Source: an uncultured Acidimicrobiales bacterium
Lineage (GTDB): Bacteria > Actinomycetota > Acidimicrobiia > Acidimicrobiales > SHLQ01
Reading direction: 5' to 3'
DNA: 39,490 bases
Assembly (NCBI GenBank): GCA_938002955.1
Contig: CALLAA010000200.1
Span: 1-39,490 of the forward strand
This document shows, in pieces, positions 33,784 to 39,490 of the stretch (position 1 is the first letter of the stretch; every line of letters starts with the position of its first letter). The notes below the pieces were generated by a model. That model saw nothing but the letters and a program-made list of their open reading frames with translations, was not told the DNA's origin and ran no database searches. The translations under genes and the position numbers were made by a program.

Positions 33784-34257
33784 GTGACGAAGACAACCGC
33801 AGCGATCGTGAGTGGCTACTTCAGCCCACTTCACGTCGGACATCTCGACATGATCGACGCAGCAGCTGAGCTGGCCGACGAGGTCATCGTGATCGTCAAC
33901 AACAACGCGCAGCAAGAGATCAAGAAAGGCAAGGTCATCATCGATGAGGCCGACCGCCTTCGGGTCGTTCAAGCGTTGCGTAACGTCGACCACGCGTTGA
34001 TCGCCGTAGACGATGACCGCACCGTCTGTGCGTCTCTCGCTGCCGTTGCTGACCAGTTCCCCGACTATGCGCTGATCTTCGCCAACGGCGGCGATCGCGT
34101 CCCTGGCTTTGTTCCCGAAGCCGAGATCTGCGAAGAACGCAACATCGAGCTGCGCTTCGGCGTGGGTGGCGACGAAAAGGCTGACTCATCGAGTCGTATC
34201 AACGTTGCCCTCGGCCTCGAGGACGAGATGAGCGCTCCGCCGAGCGCAACGACCTGA
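33784..34257 (+). CDS. HIGH-superfamily nucleotidylyltransferase
   Basis: A 157-residue cytidylyl/adenylyltransferase-like protein, the last gene in the plus-strand run, 21 bp after cofE. Motifs: GYFSPLHVGHLDM with H-V-G-H at 17-20 in place of HxGH, and SSSRI (135-139) at the position of the ISSTxI phosphate loop; between them FANGGDR (99-105) and a Glu-rich PEAEICEE helix. The family includes glycerol-3-phosphate cytidylyltransferase and heptose-phosphate adenylyltransferase (HldE C-terminal half); this member is closest in style to the latter by eye. It likely activates a sugar- or polyol-phosphate. A link to F420 is not implied by sequence; FbiD/CofC belongs to a different fold. Confidence 0.82.
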   Translation: MTKTTAAIVSGYFSPLHVGHLDMIDAAAELADEVIVIVNNNAQQEIKKGKVIIDEADRLRVVQALRNVDHALIAVDDDRTVCASLAAVADQFPDYALIFANGGDRVPGFVPEAEICEERNIELRFGVGGDEKADSSSRINVALGLEDEMSAPPSATT

Positions 34258-34266
34258 ATGTGTAGC

Positions 34267-34283
34267 GCTGCCCTTGCGGCAGC
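34267..34283. terminator. Possible hairpin between convergent genes
   Basis: A perfect 6-bp inverted repeat (gctgcc / ggcagc) with a 5-base loop sits in the 59-bp gap between the convergent nucleotidylyltransferase and His-rich protein genes. It lacks a T-tract, so termination is only suggested by position. Confidence 0.4.
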
Positions 34284-34316
34284 AGCCAATAGACCGCTCA
34301 GATACTGACCGGCAAA

Positions 34317-35207
34317 TTACTCGTCGGTATCGGCGTCGGTGTCGCCGCCCTCTTCCTGCAGCGCTTCGGCCTCGGCCTGGATGTCGGCGATGTTGATCTC
34401 TTCGCCGTCGGCGTTGAGGATCGGGTTGCCGTCGCTGTCGACGAGCACACCGTCGTCGTTGAATCCGCCAAGGTTGTTGTCCTCAAGCGTTTCGGGAAGG
34501 TCGGTCAGGCCGTCGGTCCGAAGAATGTTCGGCGACGCCTGAGCTGCGGTTGCAACCGACGCTGCTGGAGGTGGCGGAATATCAGCCCCTGCAGGCACGA
34601 GTGCGATCACGATGCCGTCCTGATCGGCCCGGAATCGGAAACTTCCGAGATCCTCGGTGACGACCTCTTCAGGAGTGTCCGAGCCCGCAACGAAGCGTGC
34701 CACATGCAGGATTGCTGGCTCGCCGTCGCAGGTGGCGCCATCTTCGGTGAGTGCGCTGCGATCGGTGAATGTCAGTGCATCATCGCCGTCGAACTGAGCT
34801 CGTGTCGCTTCGAGGAAACGCTCGAGTTGCGCGTTGTTGCCGGTAGCGGTCGAGCTCTGTGGGTGCAGATGGATGACGCCGTCGCCGTGGGTGTGAATAC
34901 CCGAGTTCGGTGTCCGCGGGTCTTCGAGGTTTGGAAGGAACGCTTCTTGGGTGCAGTCGTAGATGCCGTATGGAAGGTGCCAGTGATCGGCGAACGATGG
35001 CGAAAGCGCCTCGACGTCACGTGCGTTCCAGGCAAACACCACGAGTGCGCTGCCGAGCACGATGATGCCGAGAAGGGCCATTGGGAAACCGAGCGAACGC
35101 TGTTCGCGGCCTACCGATGACGAAGGAGTTGCGCCAGCTTTCGCTGCCTTTGCAACCATCTTCGAGGAATCGGAGGATGAATTTTTCGACGAATCTGAAC
35201 GTGCCAC
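34317..35207 (-). CDS. Single-span membrane protein with His-rich external motif
   Basis: About 296 residues from a GTG at 35207 (another GTG at 35231; neither has a Shine-Dalgarno). A Ser/Lys/Ala-rich cytoplasmic N-terminus is followed by one transmembrane span (about 42-60), then an external domain with the motifs ADHWHLPYGIYDC (74-85) and GIHTHGDGVIHLHP (103-116). The pairs H75/H77, H105/H107 and H113/H115 with nearby Cys85 look like a metal-binding centre. The C-terminal third is acidic and low-complexity (VDSDGNPILNADGEEI, ending in Glu/Asp runs). Similar 'HTHGDGVIHLHP' proteins are, to my memory, common in Acidimicrobiia, with no known role. Lies 40 bp downstream of a GT4 gene. Confidence 0.75.
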   Translation of the reverse strand: MARSDSSKNSSSDSSKMVAKAAKAGATPSSSVGREQRSLGFPMALLGIIVLGSALVVFAWNARDVEALSPSFADHWHLPYGIYDCTQEAFLPNLEDPRTPNSGIHTHGDGVIHLHPQSSTATGNNAQLERFLEATRAQFDGDDALTFTDRSALTEDGATCDGEPAILHVARFVAGSDTPEEVVTEDLGSFRFRADQDGIVIALVPAGADIPPPPAASVATAAQASPNILRTDGLTDLPETLEDNNLGGFNDDGVLVDSDGNPILNADGEEINIADIQAEAEALQEEGGDTDADTDE

Positions 35208-35247
35208 GGCGATAACGCTAGCGGCAATCACTTTGTTTGGAATCGCG

Positions 35248-36459
35248 CTACCGAAGTTTCATAAACACTTCTTCATATTGCGCCGCAGCGCGAGCGGGCG
35301 TCGTCCACTGCTCGACCCATGCTCGACCCGCCGTACCCATGGCTGTTTGCCGCGGCGCATCGGCAAGCAAGGACCGAAGTGCTTCGGTGAGGGGCGCTGG
35401 GTCATCGGGTGGAACGCTGTATCCGGCCTCGGCCTCAACGACCACCCGACCGACCTCGGTGCCCTCGTCGACGCTCGCGATAACCGGGCGTTCGACAGCA
35501 AGAATCTTGTAGAGCTTCGACGGCACGCTCGACCACGCGAGGCCTTTGCGAAGCGGTATCACGTGCACGTCAGCGGCGGCGAGGACTTCGGGCACACGCT
35601 CGACGGGCTGGTACGGAATGATGCGGAAGTTGTCGAGACCTTCGGCGCGACGGCGCACTTCGCCAATTGCCGAACCTCCGCCGTTCACAACAAAGACGAC
35701 GTCGTCGAGTTCGGCGAGCTCGCGAGCAGCGTCGGCGAGCAACTCGATCGACTGGGAGAACCCGACATTGCCGCAGTACATGACCACTCGCTTGCCGACG
35801 AGGTCGAACTCTTGGCGATAGGAATTCTCTTTGGGTTGCGGCTCAAAGGTCGAGATGTCGACGAAGTTCGGGATGATCGTCGTGGTCGAGTCGGTCTTGC
35901 CTTCGACGTTGCGCTGCATCTCCTCGCTCAGGACGGTGACGACGTCGGCACGGTCGTACACAAACTTCTCGAGCTTCTGGGCTCCCGCGATGACCTTTGG
36001 ATTCGAGATGGTCCCGGTCTCGATCGCCACGTCGGGGAACACGTCTTGGATGTTGAACACGAACGGCACACCGCGACGCTTCGCGGCCAGCCATCCGGCA
36101 ACACCGAGCGACAGCGGCGGCGACATCGCAAAGACGATGTCGGGGTCGAACCGGTCGATGACCGCCGTGCCGAGGCCAATCGCCGTAAACCCGGCAAAGG
36201 CTGCAGCCCGCGCCGCGATGTTGGTCTTGTCGGTCGGGAATGGATGCACGCGGGTGATCTTGCCCCACGGTCGCTCTTCGGTTCGGGTGAGTTTGCCTTC
36301 CCAACCGGTCTCGACGGCGTGCTCGCGATACCACGGCAGGGCGGTGATCACGTGTAGCTCATGACCGAGCTCACCCAAGTTGTTCACGATGGCGCTCATG
36401 AATTCGCCCGTCGGGGCGCTATCGGGTTCGAAGTGGGGGCAAAGGACCTGGATCTTCAC
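35248..36459 (-). CDS. Family 4 glycosyltransferase (WbuB/WcaI-like)
   Basis: A 403-residue cytoplasmic or membrane-associated GT-B enzyme. N-terminal domain: IQVLCPHFEPDSAPTGEF and MSPPLSLGVAGWLAAKRRG, where sugar acceptors bind; VFNIQDVFPD is typical of the WbuB/WcaI group that adds fucosamine or fucose. C-terminal domain: VMYCGNVGFSQSIELL and the nucleotide-sugar loop SSVPSKLYKILAVERPVIAS. The donor and acceptor cannot be told. The start ATG is 11 bp after the stop of the next upstream GT4 gene, so they are co-transcribed. No membrane span beyond a possible peripheral helix. Confidence 0.88.
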   Translation of the reverse strand: MKIQVLCPHFEPDSAPTGEFMSAIVNNLGELGHELHVITALPWYREHAVETGWEGKLTRTEERPWGKITRVHPFPTDKTNIAARAAAFAGFTAIGLGTAVIDRFDPDIVFAMSPPLSLGVAGWLAAKRRGVPFVFNIQDVFPDVAIETGTISNPKVIAGAQKLEKFVYDRADVVTVLSEEMQRNVEGKTDSTTTIIPNFVDISTFEPQPKENSYRQEFDLVGKRVVMYCGNVGFSQSIELLADAARELAELDDVVFVVNGGGSAIGEVRRRAEGLDNFRIIPYQPVERVPEVLAAADVHVIPLRKGLAWSSVPSKLYKILAVERPVIASVDEGTEVGRVVVEAEAGYSVPPDDPAPLTEALRSLLADAPRQTAMGTAGRAWVEQWTTPARAAAQYEEVFMKLR

Positions 36460-36470
36460 GGCTTCTGAGG

Positions 36471-37583
36471 CTAGGCGGTTAGCCGCTCGTATGCGCTTCG
36501 CTGCTGCGCGGCGGTCGTCTCCGGGCTGTAGCGGCTCGCGTTTTCGCGTCCGGCGGCGATCCGCCGGGCCCGTTCCTCACCACGAACACGGTGCACCATT
36601 GCATGGGCCCACGCCGATGGATCGTGAGGGTCGAGCAGCTCGCCCGCTCCCCCGACCACCTCGGGAAGCGCCGTCGTCGAGCTTGCGACCACGGGCAGTT
36701 CGGCGTGCTGGGCTTCGAGAATCGGCAGCCCGAACCCCTCGTACGACGACGGAAAGACGAGCGCTTCGGAACGCACGTACAGCGCGTCGAGGTCGACGCG
36801 AGAGACGTGACCCAACAAGTGGATCTGTGGCGACGCTGCGGCTGCCTTGCCACGAATGTCGTCGTGGTCACGTCCGATCGCTCCGACACAGACGAGCTGC
36901 AACTCCGGTTCGTGCCGGGATGCTTCAGCAAAGGCCTGAAACAACATGGCGTGGTTCTTGTGACGCATCGTCATCGCTGGATAAAACAGCACCGGGCCTC
37001 GTTGCAAGATCGCGGCCAACCGTGGGGACGGCTCGGTTTCAACGCTGAGGTCGGGAGCCAGGGCAAATGCGGAGACCGTCACAACGCGCTCCTCGGCAAT
37101 GTCGAACCGGTCGAGCACCCGCTCACGCACCCAGTTACTCGGGGTTGCGACAACATCGGCCTGGGCCACGGCGCTCGGGATGGCCTTGGCCATGAACCGT
37201 CGCTTCACCGCAGAGAAGTTGGATGGATCATCGAGCGGCTGAAGATCGTGGATGGTGACGACCGATCGGCCCGAGCTCGAAAACGGCACGGTTCCGCCCG
37301 GGTGATGCACGACATCGAGTCCAGGCCCCATGACGGATCGAAGCCACGTTCGCTCCACGACAACCCGTTTCGCTGGCGGGAGATCGCCAGCTGCGGTGAT
37401 GTACTCCTCGACACCACGAACAGCCGGGCGCACGGCCTCGAGTGCAGCGGGAGTTCCAAACAGGTGCAGCCGCAACTCGGGCGAATGATCGCTGAGCGAG
37501 CGAAGGACTCGCCGAATGTACGTCTCTGTGCCGCCGACCTCCCCGGGCCGCAGCCAAAGAAGATTGATACCGATGTTCTGCAT
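36471..37583 (-). CDS. Family 4 glycosyltransferase
   Basis: A 370-residue GT-B retaining glycosyltransferase. The N-terminal acceptor side shows INLLWLRPGEVGGTETYIRR (donor-loop Gly-Gly and Glu-Thr) and VVTIHDLQPLDDPS; the C-terminal half has VLFYPAMTMRHKNHAMLFQAF and the E-x7-E motif SSYEGFGLPILEAQHAELPV (catalytic-type Glu pair). These resemble GT4 mannosyl- or rhamnosyltransferases of O-antigen-like clusters. The start ATG directly abuts the stop codon of the upstream GT4 gene (37584), so they belong to one operon. Donor unknown. Confidence 0.9.
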   Translation of the reverse strand: MQNIGINLLWLRPGEVGGTETYIRRVLRSLSDHSPELRLHLFGTPAALEAVRPAVRGVEEYITAAGDLPPAKRVVVERTWLRSVMGPGLDVVHHPGGTVPFSSSGRSVVTIHDLQPLDDPSNFSAVKRRFMAKAIPSAVAQADVVATPSNWVRERVLDRFDIAEERVVTVSAFALAPDLSVETEPSPRLAAILQRGPVLFYPAMTMRHKNHAMLFQAFAEASRHEPELQLVCVGAIGRDHDDIRGKAAAASPQIHLLGHVSRVDLDALYVRSEALVFPSSYEGFGLPILEAQHAELPVVASSTTALPEVVGGAGELLDPHDPSAWAHAMVHRVRGEERARRIAAGRENASRYSPETTAAQQRSAYERLTA

Positions 37584-38645
37584 TTAACGAACCGCCTCGT
37601 AAACGTCTGCTGTGCGCCGAGCGGTTTCCTGCCACAGAAAGTCCCCCGCCCGGATTCGGCCGACCGCACCAAGCTCGGAGCGTTGGGCCGCATCCGACAT
37701 CAGATCACGCAACGCGGCTGCAAGGGCTGATACCGATCGGGTATCCACCGACAGACCTCCGCCCGCCGCGATCTCGGCCGGCGCGGTTCCGACGGTCGTG
37801 ACGACCGGCGTTCCCTGTGCCATCGCCTCCAGAACCGGCAGCCCAAAGCCTTCGAAGTGGCTCGGATAGGCGAGCACCGAGGCGGCGGCCATCAACGGTT
37901 CGATATCTTCCGAGGGCACTTCGCCGAGCAGGGTCGCTCCGGACACCTCGATATCGCCCCACCCCGGAGGCCCGACAACGACAAGATCGACATCGGGAAG
38001 CTCCGCCATTGCGTCGGCGAGCGTATGCAGGTTCTTTCGAGGCTCGACGGTGCCGACGAACAAGACAAACGATTCCGGAAGCCCATAGAGCCGACGGACG
38101 CGGTCGACATCGTGATCGGTTGCTGCCTCAACATCGATCCCCCACGGGATCACCGTCACTCGATCGGCAGCGATTCCTTTGGCGACACAATCGTCGGCGG
38201 TTGCGCCCGACGGAACGATGACCGCAGCGTCCGAATCGCGAACCCGCTGGAGAAACCGGCTCAGGTATGCAACGCCGTTCGGGGTAAACCACTCGGGATG
38301 GCGCACGAACGCGAGGTCGTGGACCGTGGCGACGAGCGGCCGCTTTGTCGGCGGCAGCACGTAGGCCGGAGCGTGGACGACGTCAGCCTCGACCCACCGA
38401 TCCACAGATGGGAAGCCGACGCGGCTCCACGTTTCGGCTAAGACCCGGCCGGGCAACGGCACCGTTGCGGTGCCGATTCCGGCCGGCAGCGACAATTGCG
38501 GAGCGTTTCGGTGACGTCCGTGGACACCGACAACGGAAACGTCGGTGTGCGCCGCGAGCGCGTCGATCAGACGGTTGGTTGCTCGCGCCGTCCCGCCCGG
38601 CACGGCATTCCAATTCTGTTCAACAAGAATCGCAGCCCGTGTCAC
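37584..38645 (-). CDS. Family 4 glycosyltransferase
   Basis: A 353-residue GT-B enzyme, a close relative in style to its downstream neighbour. Features include the N-terminal NAVPGGTARATNRL, VATVHDLAFVRHPEWF, the interdomain VLFVGTVEPRKNLHTLADAM and the E-x7-E motif HFEGFGLPVLEAMAQGTPV. The GTVEPRKN motif is typical of GT4 mannosyltransferase-like enzymes of bacterial surface polysaccharides. The ATG has no strong Shine-Dalgarno. It follows the UXS-like gene by 42 bp and its stop touches the next start codon. Together with two further GT4 genes it probably builds successive sugars of one envelope glycan; linkage order is unknown. Confidence 0.9.
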   Translation of the reverse strand: MTRAAILVEQNWNAVPGGTARATNRLIDALAAHTDVSVVGVHGRHRNAPQLSLPAGIGTATVPLPGRVLAETWSRVGFPSVDRWVEADVVHAPAYVLPPTKRPLVATVHDLAFVRHPEWFTPNGVAYLSRFLQRVRDSDAAVIVPSGATADDCVAKGIAADRVTVIPWGIDVEAATDHDVDRVRRLYGLPESFVLFVGTVEPRKNLHTLADAMAELPDVDLVVVGPPGWGDIEVSGATLLGEVPSEDIEPLMAAASVLAYPSHFEGFGLPVLEAMAQGTPVVTTVGTAPAEIAAGGGLSVDTRSVSALAAALRDLMSDAAQRSELGAVGRIRAGDFLWQETARRTADVYEAVR

Positions 38646-38687
38646 GGGCCAGACGATAGTTGCGCGCGAACCTCGACGGGTGAAGGA

Positions 38688-39490
38688 CTATTGGTTCTTC
38701 AGGAGTTGGTCGAAGTAGGCAATGGTGTGTTCGAGGCCTTCGCGTAGTTGGATCTGTGGTTCCCAACCGAGCAACTCTCGGGCCTTGGTGATGTCTGGCT
38801 TGCGTTGTGTCGGGTCATCGACAGGAAGATCGTGATAGGTGACCTTGCTACCGGTCCCAACCATCTCGGTCACCATCTCGGCGAGCTCCGACACGGTGAA
38901 CTCGTTGGTGTTACCAATGTTCGTTGGTGTGGTCACGTCGCTGTCGAGCAACGCAAGGAACCCACGAATCTCATCGGCAACATAGGTAAAGCTACGGGTC
39001 TGAGAACCATCGCCATAAATGGTCAGGTCCTCGCCCTGGAGCGCCTGAACAATAAAGTTCGACACCACACGGCCATCGTTGGGCCGCATACGGGGCCCGT
39101 AGGTGTTGAAGATACGAACAATGCGCGTATCGAGCCCGTGATGGGTGTGATACGCCATGGTCATTGCCTCAGAGAACCGCTTGGCCTCGTCGTACACGCC
39201 ACGAGGACCGACCGGGTTCACGTTGCCCCAGTACTCCTCGGTCTGGGGATGCACCAGCGGATCGCCGTACACCTCAGACGTTGACGCCATAAAGAACTTC
39301 GCGCCCTTGGCCTTGGCCAAACCGAGCGCGTTGTGCGTGCCCAACGACCCGACCTTGAGCGTCTGGATCGGCATTTCCAAATAGTCGATCGGCGACGCCG
39401 GCGACGCGAAATGCATCACCACATCAACCTCACCAGGAACCCAAATGTAATTCGACACATCCGCGTTCACGAACTCAAAACCATCACGGC
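38688..39490 (-). CDS. UDP-glucuronate decarboxylase-like SDR, N-terminus beyond window
   Basis: The frame runs off the right edge, so the N-terminal Rossmann GxxGxxG is not seen; about 267 C-terminal residues are present. Signatures of UDP-glucuronic acid decarboxylase (UXS, making UDP-xylose) are strong: [28 protein letters not shown], the Tyr-x3-Lys pair in [47 protein letters not shown] and the C-terminal [18 protein letters not shown]. dTDP-glucose 4,6-dehydratase is less likely given the YDEAKR and [11 protein letters not shown] forms. It heads the minus-strand GT4 gene run and probably supplies a pentose donor for it (inference). Confidence 0.86.
   Translation of the reverse strand, partial: RDGFEFVNADVSNYIWVPGEVDVVMHFASPASPIDYLEMPIQTLKVGSLGTHNALGLAKAKGAKFFMASTSEVYGDPLVHPQTEEYWGNVNPVGPRGVYDEAKRFSEAMTMAYHTHHGLDTRIVRIFNTYGPRMRPNDGRVVSNFIVQALQGEDLTIYGDGSQTRSFTYVADEIRGFLALLDSDVTTPTNIGNTNEFTVSELAEMVTEMVGTGSKVTYHDLPVDDPTQRKPDITKARELLGWEPQIQLREGLEHTIAYFDQLLKNQ

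Noticed and set aside
33784-34257. FbiD/CofC (F420 guanylyltransferase) assignment
   Set aside because: Motifs are of the HIGH nucleotidylyltransferase superfamily, a different fold from CofC/FbiD.

Overview
The window is a high-GC chromosomal segment from an actinobacterium, most likely a deep-branching one of the Acidimicrobiia type (Ilumatobacter-like). The case rests on gene content and order. There is an S-(hydroxymethyl)mycothiol dehydrogenase, which implies mycothiol. There are coenzyme F420 genes (cofD and cofE), DUF3499 and DUF5719 proteins, LAxTG-type sorting signals, and a neighbourhood matching the Mycobacterium tuberculosis Rv3240c-Rv3262 interval: secA1, hpf-like, comF-like, sahH, pmmA, DUF3499, fbiA, fbiB. 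The genus call is inference. Almost every base is coding. No tRNA, rRNA, CRISPR array, prophage or intact transposon was found.

Layout. Positions 1-4072 carry envelope and accessory genes: the 3' part of a secreted apiosidase-like (DUF4038) glycosidase, an HNH endonuclease, then on the minus strand a DUF4397 protein, a class E/F sortase and a calcium-binding protein with a C-terminal LALTG sorting signal. Positions 4073-5763 hold the mycothiol-dependent formaldehyde detoxification pair mscR plus an MBL-fold hydrolase. Positions 5983-14320 hold core housekeeping genes, all on the minus strand: ahcY, comF-like, hpf, secA, prfB, ftsE and ftsX. Positions 14482-22030 are a minus-strand envelope-glycan group read in the order DUF3499, CPBP protease, small zinc-ribbon protein, 1068-aa polytopic PTPS-related (GT-C-like) protein, GtrA-GT2 fusion, phosphomannomutase manB and a Trm112-like protein. 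An unusually structured 352-bp divergent intergenic region separates this from plus-strand ftsH, a thioredoxin-like protein and a dCache-GGEEF diguanylate cyclase (22383-26499).

Positions 26516-31065 carry the minus-strand pair of a giant GT2/multi-membrane-span protein and a DUF5719 protein. Plus-strand genes at 31129-34257 encode a GDP-deoxymannose reductase-like SDR, CofD, a single-domain CofE and a HIGH-superfamily nucleotidylyltransferase, with overlaps or short gaps. The window ends (34317-39490, minus strand) with a UDP-glucuronate decarboxylase (N-terminus outside the window), three GT4 glycosyltransferases and a membrane-anchored histidine-rich protein of unknown role.

Working model. 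Much of the non-housekeeping content serves the cell surface: sugar-phosphate and nucleotide-sugar supply (manB, rmd-like, uxs-like), glycosyltransferases and a probable flippase domain, and sortase anchoring of secreted proteins. The most notable items are a sortase module whose enzyme has a lipobox and two candidate substrates beside it; a compact manB / GtrA-GT2 / GT-C-like set that could form a polyprenyl-phosphate-sugar pathway; two distinct short intergenic repeats sharing a GTC(A/T)GAC core, one of them sitting where smpB would be expected; and the 22.0-22.4 kb intergenic region with a perfect 12-bp hairpin inside a 19-bp direct repeat.
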